A DNA stretch of 30,760 bases from HO2-45-11b sp964450915 (GCA_964450915.1 CAYVFG010000011.1:1-30760), one strand, 5' to 3'; positions 13,428 to 20,593 are shown, numbered from the stretch's first letter. Made by a program: numbers and translations. The notes: generated by a model from the sequence alone, not told the origin.

Positions 13428-14437
13428 CTATGGAAACAACTGAAAAGAAAATTTTAAACTGCGCAACAACAGACCCGAACAAGATACTTCCGATGAAGTA
13501 TAAGTGGGCGCGCAAGCACTATCAGTCCGGCGTTGCAAACAACTGGACACCCGATGAAGTAAACATGCAAAAAGATGTGGAAACATGGAAGAGCACATCC
13601 GTTCTTTCCGATGACGAGCGCAGGCTCATTATGTGGAATATGGGATTCTTCTCAACAGCAGAAAGCCTTACTGCAAACAATCTTGTACTCACTATTTACA
13701 AGCACATTACGAACCCGGAATGCAGGCAGTATCTCTTGCGCCAAGCATACGAGGAAGCTGTTCATACCGATACATTCATCTATTGTTGCGATACGCTAGG
13801 ACTCGACCCGGACGACGTATACACCATGTACGACCGAGTCCCCAGTATCAAACACAAAGATGAGTTCGTAGTAAACATGACAAAGTCGTTATCAGATCCG
13901 AATTTTTCTACTAACGGTACAGAAAATATTCAACGATTCGTACATGACTTGGTAGGATTCTACGTCATCATGGAAGGAATATTCTTCTATGCGGGGTTCG
14001 TGATGATGCTTTCATTCCTTCGCCAAAACAAAATGGTCGGAGTAGGGGAGCAGTTCCAATTTATTCTTCGCGATGAATCAGTGCATTTGGCATTCGGAAC
14101 GGATTTGATCAATACGATCGTCGAGGAAAACCCTGAAATTTGGACGGAGCAATTCAAAACAACAATCACGGAAAATATTAAGCACGGGGTAGAACTTGAA
14201 TCCGCATACGCGCACGATTGTTTGCCGACAGGAATCCTCGGGCTCAACGCAGACACGATCGATGAGTATCTCAAGTACGTTGCAGACCGACGACTGGAAC
14301 GCATCAATCTTCAAAAAGTATACGGCGCGGAAAATCCATTCCCATGGATGAGCGAGATTATCGATTTGCGAAAAGAAAAGAATTTCTTTGAAACTCGCGT
14401 AACCGAATACAAAAACGCAGGGTCGCTGAAGTGGTGA
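13418..14437 (+). CDS. nrdB: Ribonucleotide reductase small (beta) subunit, class Ic type
   Basis: 339 aa, ferritin-like helical R2. Metal ligands can be placed as Glu82 (STAESL), Glu113 and His116 (EEAVHTDTF), Glu186 (FYVIMEG), Glu220 and His223 (RDESVHLAF). Two signatures mark class Ic as in Chlamydia: Glu82 where class Ia has Asp, and Phe120 at the radical Tyr position four residues after the first His. The spacing of all seven positions equals the chlamydial protein shifted by seven residues (from memory: Glu89, Glu120, His123, Phe127, Glu193, Glu227, His230). A Mn/Fe cofactor replacing the Tyr radical is therefore expected. The C-terminal tail NAGSLKW would dock on NrdA. Confidence 0.96.
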   Translation: MSITMETTEKKILNCATTDPNKILPMKYKWARKHYQSGVANNWTPDEVNMQKDVETWKSTSVLSDDERRLIMWNMGFFSTAESLTANNLVLTIYKHITNPECRQYLLRQAYEEAVHTDTFIYCCDTLGLDPDDVYTMYDRVPSIKHKDEFVVNMTKSLSDPNFSTNGTENIQRFVHDLVGFYVIMEGIFFYAGFVMMLSFLRQNKMVGVGEQFQFILRDESVHLAFGTDLINTIVEENPEIWTEQFKTTITENIKHGVELESAYAHDCLPTGILGLNADTIDEYLKYVADRRLERINLQKVYGAENPFPWMSEIIDLRKEKNFFETRVTEYKNAGSLKW

Positions 14438-14458
14438 AAAATTCAAAGTATAAATAAA

Positions 14459-14493
14459 GAAGCCGCTGGCAAAGATTGCCGGCGGCTTTTCGG
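14459..14493. terminator. Terminator between nrdB and the convergent orphan gene
   Basis: AAGCCGCTGGCA and TTGCCGGCGGCTT pair around AAGA. The + strand has TTTT and the minus strand CTTTATTT after the stem, so it can serve both convergent units. Confidence 0.8.
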
Positions 14494-14519
14494 TTACATG
14501 AATCAGTAGGCGGGCGCAG

Positions 14520-15065
14520 CTAGACGGCTACTAATTCATTAAGCGCTTGCTCAAACGCATCGCACATGTGCTGTCGAGCAGCGTGAGCACGAGCTCGATC
14601 TTCTGAGTATGCCCAACTATGCAAGAATATTTTTGATGCCTGAGTTTCCGTAGCATTACCAATAGCAAAGGTGATTCCATCAATCAACGTTCCGTAAAAT
14701 TCACCTTCTTTGAGTACGAGAGGCAGAATAATAATATTCTTGAAGCTAGCCTCGGAGAATCTGCTCTGCACAACATCGTAAAAACATGCGACTTCTCGAG
14801 TAGGGTCCAGCATCTGCAAACGCTGAAACGCTGCGCCGCGAGTAAGCCGTGCGTAGTAATCCGCTGGCACCAGTAAACCACACTCCAGTGCGAGCTGACC
14901 CCATCTCCCTCGGAAATGAGGGAGCACATCTTCAAAATCAAAAAACCATTTCCACGCATCAACGCCTTCTTCTTCCAGACGCTGCCGCGCAAGCCAATCT
15001 TCCGGGCTAGATACATTCCTGCCCAACTGCCCAATTGCATACTGACGAAACGCCTCCTCCTGCAT
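14520..15065 (-). CDS. Orphan protein A of a paralogous pair, unknown function
   Basis: 181 aa from ATG 15065; an in-frame TTG at 15095 is the upstream alternative. Soluble, with no signal peptide. The N-terminal part has SPEDWLARQRLEEE. The middle contains beta-type segments (FKNIIILPLVLKEGEFYGTLIDGITFAIG). The C terminus is a helix ARQHMCDAFEQALNELVAV. The neighbouring gene at 15197 has the same landmarks in order (WLQRQR, a central beta region, ARKFLCDLVEKVM), so they look like diverged tandem duplicates. No known family is recognised. It has its own promoter (15118-15145) and shares the terminator after nrdB. Confidence 0.65.
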   Translation of the reverse strand: MQEEAFRQYAIGQLGRNVSSPEDWLARQRLEEEGVDAWKWFFDFEDVLPHFRGRWGQLALECGLLVPADYYARLTRGAAFQRLQMLDPTREVACFYDVVQSRFSEASFKNIIILPLVLKEGEFYGTLIDGITFAIGNATETQASKIFLHSWAYSEDRARAHAARQHMCDAFEQALNELVAV

Positions 15066-15117
15066 GGCATGCTCGCTTTCTTTTGTAAGGTTCAATCACA
15101 CGTACACCGATGTCTTA

Positions 15118-15145
15118 TTCATACGGGAAGTCTGTAAGATGTCAA
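15118..15145 (-). promoter_or_regulatory. Promoter of orphan gene A
   Basis: On the minus strand TTGACA (15140-15145), 16 nt spacer, TATGAA (15118-15123). The leader is about 45 nt. The -35 box abuts the T tract of the upstream gene's terminator. Confidence 0.65.
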
Positions 15146-15180
15146 TAAAAAAACGGCAATCGCGTACGATCGCCGTTTGG
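15145..15180 (-). terminator. Terminator of orphan gene B
   Basis: Minus strand: AAACGGCGATCG and CGATTGCCGTTT form a strong stem with one mismatch around a short loop, followed by seven T. Confidence 0.85.
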
Positions 15181-15196
15181 GTGTTTGAGGAAAAGA

Positions 15197-15721
15197 TTAC
15201 GCCGATACGGCTTCAGCTCGCATCACCTTTTCCACCAAATCACACAGGAACTTTCTTGCCTGCTCGCTTTGCCCTTTCGTTGGGCCGCTGCGCCAGGTAC
15301 CCAAAATGCAGTACAACACCTCCCAGGCATCTTCCGTTGAGCGGTACTGTTCGTTATGACCGTCAAAGAACACGGCAAGGAATCGATCTCCCCGAAAAAC
15401 AACTGCGATTCCATTGGACACCGGGTACACTCGTGCACCGCCTGCAATATAGGTGCCTGCCATGATCACGAGCGCGTGGTCAGCCCCCATGTTTTTCAGC
15501 TCTGAGGCAGTAGTGGGCGCTGCATATTTTTCCAACGCTGCATCACAAAAACCAGACATTGCATCTTCGATCTCCGATAACCCCAAAAGACCCTTATCTG
15601 CATGGTCCCAGTGAGAATCGGGATAATCTGCGATGCGCTGGCGCTGCAACCATTCTTCGAGGTTATGTATATCACAACTTCTATTCACGGCATTAGTAAA
15701 CGAATCGCTCGCAACGTTCAT
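15197..15721 (-). CDS. Orphan protein B of a paralogous pair, unknown function
   Basis: 174 aa. ATG 15721 is chosen because AAAGGA lies 7 nt upstream; an in-frame start at 15754 has no such signal. Soluble. N-terminal HNLEEWLQRQRIAD is followed by helices, then a compact beta region with Gly-rich turns (ALVIMAGTYIAGGARVYPVSNGIAVVFRGDRFLAVFFDG), and a C-terminal helix ARKFLCDLVEKVMRAEAVSA. It parallels orphan A (WLARQR; ARQHMCDAFEQAL). The central two-strand beta meander with DG might bind a small ligand, but nothing catalytic is recognised. The unit has a consensus promoter, a leader of about 55 nt, a Shine-Dalgarno and its own terminator. Confidence 0.7.
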   Translation of the reverse strand: MNVASDSFTNAVNRSCDIHNLEEWLQRQRIADYPDSHWDHADKGLLGLSEIEDAMSGFCDAALEKYAAPTTASELKNMGADHALVIMAGTYIAGGARVYPVSNGIAVVFRGDRFLAVFFDGHNEQYRSTEDAWEVLYCILGTWRSGPTKGQSEQARKFLCDLVEKVMRAEAVSA

Positions 15722-15783
15722 CTCGCATTCCTTTGAGAAAGACCAACAACACATTACTTCAATGACACACGTACTGAAAGTAA

Positions 15784-15812
15784 TTTATACTACATTCAAT
15801 CATGCTTGTCAA
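15784..15812 (-). promoter_or_regulatory. Consensus promoter of orphan gene B
   Basis: Minus strand TTGACA (15807-15812), 17 nt spacer, TATAAA (15784-15789). It lies about 60 nt upstream of the ATG at 15721. Confidence 0.8.
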
Positions 15813-15832
15813 ATAATCTATTATGGGATATA

Positions 15833-15884
15833 GAAAAACGCCACCTGCAAAGTACTTGCTGATGACGCACGAGAAAGTAGCGTT
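15833..15884 (-). terminator. Probable terminator of the small basic gene
   Basis: Minus strand: AACGCTAC and GTGGCGTT pair (one G-U) around a loop of about 33 nt that can itself fold (GCAAGTACTTTGC), then TTTTTC. The 5' arm begins at the stop codon of the gene. Confidence 0.5.
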
Positions 15885-16095
15885 AGTTGTTTCTGGGCTT
15901 ATTGATGAGTGGCTGCACCCAGGCTGCAATAAAGAACGTAATCCGCTGAACTCCAGTAAGCGTCACTGACCGCCTGGTTAATCGACGAGCGCGATGTCTT
16001 GCTACTCTTTTTGGAAGAGTGAAATCTTGCTTTAAAACAGGCCTTGTGTGTGCATCCGTATGGACCATTGTTTTATAATGCGTATTTTTCCTCAT
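15883..16095 (-). CDS. Small highly basic protein, unknown function
   Basis: 70 aa. It is supported by a complete set of signals: consensus promoter at 16158-16186, a leader of about 55 nt, GGGAGGT 9 nt before ATG 16095, and a terminator starting at the stop. The sequence is strongly basic in the middle (KRVARHRARRLTRRSV), followed by a hydrophobic patch (ITFFIAAWVQPLI) and a basic end (NKPRNN). It could bind nucleic acid or be membrane-active; neither is shown. It is the first of three consecutive minus-strand orphan genes. No homologue is recognised. Confidence 0.55.
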   Translation of the reverse strand: MRKNTHYKTMVHTDAHTRPVLKQDFTLPKRVARHRARRLTRRSVTLTGVQRITFFIAAWVQPLINKPRNN

Positions 16096-16157
16096 GAGAA
16101 CCGTACCTCCCGATAGTATTTGAAGGTGGCAGATAAAAGAACTGTGTCGCCATATAT

Positions 16158-16186
16158 TTTATATCGAATATTACGCCGCTCGTCAA
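16158..16186 (-). promoter_or_regulatory. Promoter of the small basic gene
   Basis: Minus strand TTGACG (16181-16186), 17 nt spacer, TATAAA (16158-16163). It is divergent from the Nudix gene. Confidence 0.7.
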
Positions 16187-16214
16187 TTGATAGCAGAAAA
16201 GTCAACATTCCAGC

Positions 16215-16220
16215 TATACT
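16215..16220 (+). promoter_or_regulatory. -10 box of the Nudix-gltX operon (leaderless)
   Basis: TATACT ends 7 nt before the ATG at 16228 and no Shine-Dalgarno follows. A TTGATA at 16187-16192 lies 22 nt upstream, too far for a standard -35. Confidence 0.45.
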
Positions 16221-16227
16221 TACCAGT

Positions 16228-16785
16228 ATGAATCAACCCGACATGAAAAAAGTATTCCAAGGCGAGATATTTTCTATATGGCAATGGGAGCAGGAGATGT
16301 ATGACGGATCAAAAAGAACATTTGAACGAGCGACTAGGTGCGACGTTGCGCGCATGATTGGGGTATTGCCTGATAAAAAAATAATGCTCATTATGGATTT
16401 TCAGCCAGACAGAGCAGTTGGGCTATTGGGCCCAGCGGGTGGGCAGGTCGAAGAAGGGGAAGACCCGCAAGTCGCAGCTGGCAGAGAATTTCTAGAAGAA
16501 ACAGGCTACAAGGCATCTACAATATCTCCGCTTTTCACGCTTCCTCAAAAAAGTGGCCGACTATATTACGCAGCCTATTTATTCATCGGGAAAAATCTTG
16601 AAAAAATAACAGAACCTCAAAATGTAGCAGGGGAGAGGATCGAACTTCGCCTTTTTACATTTGAAGAATTTTTAGCCCTTGGCCAAAATGAAGAATTGCG
16701 CGATATGCGTCTTCGCATTATGTTACTAGAAGCGCAGCTTGATCCAACCAAGAAAGAAAGTTTGTATAAATTACTGTATGAATAA
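16228..16785 (+). CDS. Nudix hydrolase (ADP-ribose pyrophosphatase-like)
   Basis: 185 aa. The start at 16228 follows a -10 box by 7 nt; the frame is open 36 codons further upstream but overlaps the divergent promoter. A full Nudix box is present around residues 71-93: G-x5-E-x7-REFLEETGY, matching GX5EX7REUXEEXGU with the metal-binding Glu residues. The preceding GLLGPAGGQVEEG and the N-terminal FERATRCDVARMIGVL strand resemble ADP-ribose/NDP-sugar pyrophosphatases. It hydrolyses a nucleoside diphosphate linked to another moiety; the substrate cannot be fixed from sequence. Its stop overlaps gltX by 8 nt. Confidence 0.9.
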   Translation: MNQPDMKKVFQGEIFSIWQWEQEMYDGSKRTFERATRCDVARMIGVLPDKKIMLIMDFQPDRAVGLLGPAGGQVEEGEDPQVAAGREFLEETGYKASTISPLFTLPQKSGRLYYAAYLFIGKNLEKITEPQNVAGERIELRLFTFEEFLALGQNEELRDMRLRIMLLEAQLDPTKKESLYKLLYE

Positions 16786-18211
16786 TAAATCACCTGAATC
16801 CGTCCGCGTCCGCATCGCCCCGAGCCCAACAGGGAATCTCCACGTTGGAACTGCTCGCGCTGCGCTCTTTAATGAACTATTCGCAAAACATCATGGCGAA
16901 AACGGGACGTTCATTATTCGAGTAGAGGATACCGACCCGGAGCGTTCTAAGCCCGAATTTGAAGAAAATATTTTGGAAGGATTCCGCTGGTTGGGAATGA
17001 ATTGGCAAGAAGGCCCAGATGTTGGGGGGATGTATGGCCCCTATCGACAATCCGAACGCGTGGCAGAACATCAAAAAGTAGTACAGGAATTGCTCGATAA
17101 ACAGCTCGCATATTTTTGCGAGGGAAATCATGGCGAAGAAAAGTGTAATTGCAGACAAAAAAATCTCACCAGCGGGGCAGTGCGACTCATCGTCGAATCC
17201 AAAGAAGTTGTGTTCGAAGACTTGGTGCGCGGCACCGTGAAAGTGCACACAGATTCTTTTGGCGGGGACTTTGTTGTAGCGCGCGCAGTAGATAACCCGC
17301 TCTACCACTTGGCCGTTGTATACGATGATGAAGCGATGCAAATTACGCACGTAATCCGCGGAGAAGATCATTTGCACAACACCATTAAGCATATCCTCAT
17401 TCAGGAGGCACTTGGGTACAAAAGGCCAATATATGCGCATCTGCCATTACTCCTCGACGACAATCGCAAAAAACTTTCGAAACGCAATAAAGAAACAAGC
17501 CTGCTTGCATATCGCGATATGGGGTACTTGCCGCAAACGATGATAAATTATTTAGCACTATTGGGGTGGAACAACGGGGATGATAGGGAATACTATACGC
17601 ACGATGAACTCGCTCAAGCATTTACACTGGAACGCGTGCAAAAGGGCGGAGCGATATTTTCTATCGTAAAATTGGCGAACATGAACAAGCACTATCTATC
17701 CGAACTTTCCGATGAAGAATTATTTGCATGGGCAAAAGCATATTACGATAAGAATGAAATCAACATACAAGAACCGGAACGACTATTGCAGGCACTTAAA
17801 ACAGAATTGGGACGCTTTGCGTCATACGATGTTGGCGGCACTCCTCTCCATGAAGCCATGGCTTGGCATGCATCAGATTGGAAAAACGATTATACCCATA
17901 TATCGCTTACATTCAAACAAAAACCCGACACGCAAACGCCTGAAATAAAAAAATCCACGCAAACAATTCTTTCAGAGCTATCTGATATTATTTCACCGAT
18001 TTTAGAAGGGGAGTGGACTGCCAAGCATCTCGAAGAATTTTTAATCAACTGGATCGATTCAAACCAAAAGGGGAGAGGAGAATACTTATGGCCGCTCCGC
18101 GTTGCATTAACAGGCAGGGAACATTCCCCCACGCCATTTGCAGTTGCGGAAGCCATCGGCAAATCTGATGTTTTGCGACGTTTGCAGGATGCGCGTGATA
18201 GTTTGAAATAA
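16778..18211 (+). CDS. gltX: Glutamyl-tRNA synthetase
   Basis: 477 aa, class I synthetase that charges tRNA-Glu. ATG 16778 overlaps the end of the Nudix gene and places RVRIAPSPTGNLHVGTAR, the HIGH-type signature, at residue 10; a start at 16739 would add an unlikely tail. The KMSKS loop is KKLSKRNK (about residue 232). A short Cys cluster FCEGNHGEEKCNCRQ matches the zinc region found in many bacterial GluRS. The anticodon-binding helical C-terminal domain follows, ending with the typical RGEYLWPLRVALTGREHSP. Whether it also charges tRNA-Gln is not visible here. Confidence 0.96.
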   Translation: MNNKSPESVRVRIAPSPTGNLHVGTARAALFNELFAKHHGENGTFIIRVEDTDPERSKPEFEENILEGFRWLGMNWQEGPDVGGMYGPYRQSERVAEHQKVVQELLDKQLAYFCEGNHGEEKCNCRQKNLTSGAVRLIVESKEVVFEDLVRGTVKVHTDSFGGDFVVARAVDNPLYHLAVVYDDEAMQITHVIRGEDHLHNTIKHILIQEALGYKRPIYAHLPLLLDDNRKKLSKRNKETSLLAYRDMGYLPQTMINYLALLGWNNGDDREYYTHDELAQAFTLERVQKGGAIFSIVKLANMNKHYLSELSDEELFAWAKAYYDKNEINIQEPERLLQALKTELGRFASYDVGGTPLHEAMAWHASDWKNDYTHISLTFKQKPDTQTPEIKKSTQTILSELSDIISPILEGEWTAKHLEEFLINWIDSNQKGRGEYLWPLRVALTGREHSPTPFAVAEAIGKSDVLRRLQDARDSLK

Positions 18212-18217
18212 AAATTG

Positions 18218-18223
18218 TATACT
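18218..18223 (+). promoter_or_regulatory. -10 box of the tiny membrane proteins
   Basis: TATACT ends 6 nt before ATG 18230, the spacing seen at other apparently leaderless genes here. Confidence 0.45.
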
Positions 18224-18229
18224 ACCTCT

Positions 18230-18322
18230 ATGCACAAGCGTAAAAAACGAATGATCCGAATCATCTATGCCATTCTCATACTAGCAATTGGGGCAGGCAT
18301 GGTCGCATTATCATTCTATTAA
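18230..18322 (+). CDS. 30-residue single-pass membrane protein
   Basis: A basic N terminus (MHKRKKRMIR) precedes one hydrophobic helix (IIYAILILAIGAGMVALSFY). It begins 6 nt after a TATACT box and ends 1 nt before the next small ORF; a terminator closes the pair at 18504. Charge distribution predicts the N terminus in the cytoplasm. Such mini-proteins are easily missed by gene callers. Function unknown. Confidence 0.5.
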   Translation: MHKRKKRMIRIIYAILILAIGAGMVALSFY

Positions 18323-18323
18323 T

Positions 18324-18449
18324 ATGGCATATAATCCAGATGATTCGTTCGAGGAATGGGCTGAGCGTCTCGTACCAATTTGGGGGCCATTCTACGCGAT
18401 GTTCTACATTATTCGATACGTATATCGCGAATTGAGAAAACATAAATAA
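18324..18449 (+). CDS. 41-residue amphipathic/membrane mini-protein
   Basis: It starts one base after the previous stop. The acidic N terminus (DDSFEEWAERL) is followed by an aromatic hydrophobic helix (VPIWGPFYAMFYIIRYVY) and a basic end (RELRKHK), the topology expected of a short membrane protein with the C terminus inside. It is translationally linked to the 30-residue protein and followed 30 nt later by a terminator. The two may form a membrane complex (inference). Confidence 0.5.
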   Translation: MAYNPDDSFEEWAERLVPIWGPFYAMFYIIRYVYRELRKHK

Positions 18450-18478
18450 AACGACCTCGTATAATCGCGTATACGAAA

Positions 18479-18504
18479 GGAGAGGTACTAGCGTACCTCT
18501 TTTT
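18479..18504 (+). terminator. Rho-independent terminator
   Basis: AGAGGTAC and GTACCTCT pair perfectly around TAGC, followed by a T run. It ends the Nudix-gltX-mini-protein unit. Confidence 0.85.
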
Positions 18505-18994
18505 GGTTGCAAAATGATCTATGCGCGATTATAAGAGCCACTGATAGATACCAAGCAAAGACTGATACGAGCAAAGGGCAAATAAAGATAGAGGCGCATA
18601 CAAAGAGCGAATGTTCTGAAATTGTTTGCATAAAGGGGAGTTAATCGGGGATATAGCCGCACACGCATGCGAGCATACAAAAACATATTGCGCGCGGAAG
18701 GGGCGGGAGTATGGGGCGAAGCATGCTCCATAGCTTCTTCGTATGTCCGAAAATGTACCTTTTGCGACACTATACATGTTCTACGCGAGTTTTCCACAAA
18801 CTGAACATTTAGCGAACAAATCGTGAACTTGCCTGTTTCCCTCTAAAAACATATTTTAAACAATTTCCCCGCTCTCTTCTCCCCTCTATAGCCACCCCGT
18901 GTGCCACAGGCAAAACCACTCCCCTGCCCCATTTTTTCTGTTTTTAGGCCCCTTTTACCCTCCCCCGCCCTTTTTTACTTGACAAATATATATT
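18505..18994. other. 490-nt stretch without a supported gene
   Basis: Open frames on the minus strand (18519-18797, 18529-18777) overlap each other and lack initiation signals and family resemblance. From about 18840 to 18980 the + strand is nearly free of G and rich in C and T runs. A TTTTCCACA at 18790-18798 resembles a DnaA box but is isolated. TTGACA at 18979-18984 has no -10 at proper distance. A non-coding RNA or gene remnant is possible. Confidence 0.4.
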
Positions 18995-19378
18995 TTATTG
19001 TGAAACGCCTAATAACTTCAATGTACACGAACTCGGAGAGCGCCCAGAGGCTTTTGCCTCATCAAGACTTCCAAACCACACCTGGTTCTCCGCTTTTATA
19101 CTCTTTGCGGATGCACAACTGGCATCATGAAACAGCGTACTGTTTTTACTTGCCACATATTTGCCTTGCGCTTGTGCTGGAGCAGAAGAAATTGAAGCCA
19201 CGGGGCTTGCAAGCAAGGTTTGCAAATCACCTTCTCCCCCGCCGGCAGCAGGCTGGGTATCCTCAAATACAATAGGCGTTGCGGCATAATACGGCGACAT
19301 AACTTTTCCGGTTTCCCACCCAACGCCGAATATCGCAATCCCCAGTAATCCCATTTGCATTGCCTTTGCATGCATCAT
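18995..19378 (-). CDS. Small membrane protein with Ada-like zinc-knuckle domain
   Basis: 127 aa. Residues 8-20 (MGLLGIAIFGVGW) form a weak membrane anchor, followed by an Ala/Ser/Pro-rich linker. Residues about 72-120 match the Ada metal-binding fold that Parcubacteria often fuse to a membrane anchor: GKYVASKNSTLFHDASCASAKSI, then ENQVWFGSLDEAKASGRSPSSC. Ada itself uses four Cys; here two Cys remain and a His (FHDASC) takes the first position, so three ligands are visible. The DNA-repair role of Ada cannot be assumed. It is divergent from the Trm11-like gene with starts only 18 nt apart. Two adjacent ATGs at 19378 and 19375 are possible starts. Confidence 0.6.
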   Translation of the reverse strand: MMHAKAMQMGLLGIAIFGVGWETGKVMSPYYAATPIVFEDTQPAAGGGEGDLQTLLASPVASISSAPAQAQGKYVASKNSTLFHDASCASAKSIKAENQVWFGSLDEAKASGRSPSSCTLKLLGVSQ

Positions 19379-19382
19379 ATAT

Positions 19383-19390
19383 GCTATACA
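19383..19390. promoter_or_regulatory. Overlapping divergent -10 boxes
   Basis: TATACA (19385-19390) preceded by TGC gives an extended -10 for the + gene starting 6 nt later at 19397. The reverse strand reads TATAGC (19383-19388) 4 nt before ATG 19378. Both genes would be essentially leaderless and may exclude each other's transcription. Confidence 0.4.
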
Positions 19391-19396
19391 TAGTAC

Positions 19397-20593
19397 ATGA
19401 ATTACACGTTTTTTCTGGGGACAAATCCGCTACTATCCGCAAGCGAAGTTGCGGCGTATTTAGCACGCCACAATACCACCTACAGCGTCCTTCGAGTCAC
19501 AAACTCGTACATGCGCATCTTAGCAGATGCATTGCCGGAACATATTGGCGATGAATTAGGCGGAACCATCCGAATCGCGCAAGACATTGCAGAGTGGGGC
19601 CACATGCCAGAAGCAGAGGAGATGGTCGCTGCACTCTCCCCTCTTCCAGATAAATGGGTCATGGGGCTTTCCGTACTTTCCGGCTCAACTTCGGTAAAAA
19701 AATTGGCAATTTCTATCAAAAAAGCTGCTCGTCAGCACAATTCCAAAGTCTCGTTTATAGAACCGAAGGGGTCCAGCTTAAACGCTGCCCAAGTGCTGTT
19801 TAACAGATTATTGCATGAGCCGAATATGGATTTAAGCATTATCCGTATTGCGGAAACGTACATTCTTATAAAAACAATTCATATGCAGAACATTGCAGAT
19901 TATGAATTGCGGGATACGAGCAGACCGGCTCGAGATGCGCGGGTAGGGCTCCTTCCGCCAAAGCTGGCGCAGATCATGATTAACTTGGCTCAACCAAAAT
20001 CAGGCGCAACAATCTATGATCCGTTCTGCGGCATGGGAACGATTTTACAAGAATCATGGCTGATGGGTTTTTCTGCAATCGGAAGCGATTTATCTGAACG
20101 CATGGTTGCGGCAACGGGAAAAAATTTGGACTATCTTGCTGAAAAATTTCCTGTAGAAAAATCATTACATCCTGAAGTGTTTCTACATGATGTAAAAGAA
20201 GAATTCCCGGCAAATTTGGCAGAAAAAAATATACATATCGTTACAGAACCATTTTTAGGTACCCCATTAACCCATCCCCTATCGTCTCCCGAAATTGAAA
20301 TATTCCACAATACTATTATAAATTTGTACACCCTATTCTTCCAGAATATTCGAAAAGTGCTACACCCTGGCGCAAATCTCCTTATTCTCCTCCCCTGCCC
20401 TAAGGGCGCCGATGGGTTCACCCCTCTCCCCCGCTCTTTTATTGACGAAATTACCGCAATCGGCTATCGTAAGAAACAGCTCGTTCCTCAAGGCATTGCG
20501 TCTCATTTTCCTGCAGGCGTATCTGATACGGTGCTCTATGCCCGTCCAGATGCTCTCGTAGCTCGAGAAGTAACTCTTTGGGAAACGATATAA
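19397..20593 (+). CDS. Trm11/UPF0020-like RNA guanine-N2 methyltransferase
   Basis: 398 aa. The N-terminal 170 residues look like a THUMP-containing RNA-binding region (FIEPKGSSLNAAQVLFNRLL, IIRIAETYILIKTIH). The Rossmann SAM domain begins near 180 with RVGLLPPKLAQIMINLA. Motif I is YDPFCGMGTILQESWLMG with GSDLSERMVAAT, as in TrmG10/Trm11. Motif IV, normally (D/N)PPY in amino-methyltransferases, reads TEPFLGTPL, a variant with an acidic residue. It likely makes N2-methylguanosine in tRNA, but the exact position is not determined. It begins 6 nt after an extended -10 box without a Shine-Dalgarno. Confidence 0.75.
   Translation: MNYTFFLGTNPLLSASEVAAYLARHNTTYSVLRVTNSYMRILADALPEHIGDELGGTIRIAQDIAEWGHMPEAEEMVAALSPLPDKWVMGLSVLSGSTSVKKLAISIKKAARQHNSKVSFIEPKGSSLNAAQVLFNRLLHEPNMDLSIIRIAETYILIKTIHMQNIADYELRDTSRPARDARVGLLPPKLAQIMINLAQPKSGATIYDPFCGMGTILQESWLMGFSAIGSDLSERMVAATGKNLDYLAEKFPVEKSLHPEVFLHDVKEEFPANLAEKNIHIVTEPFLGTPLTHPLSSPEIEIFHNTIINLYTLFFQNIRKVLHPGANLLILLPCPKGADGFTPLPRSFIDEITAIGYRKKQLVPQGIASHFPAGVSDTVLYARPDALVAREVTLWETI

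Noticed and set aside
18519..18797. 92-residue minus-strand open frame after the gltX unit
   Set aside because: It begins at GTG without promoter-start spacing or Shine-Dalgarno, overlaps another open frame of similar length and resembles no family.
18790..18798. Replication origin suggested by a DnaA-like box
   Set aside because: Single imperfect box, no cluster, no dnaA/dnaN/gyrB nearby.
18979..18984. TTGACA as a plus-strand promoter
   Set aside because: No -10-like hexamer lies 16-18 nt downstream and no + gene begins nearby.
18901..19275. 124-residue open frame on the plus strand
   Set aside because: It covers the opposite strand of the Ada-knuckle gene; the composition is shadow-like and the start has no signal.
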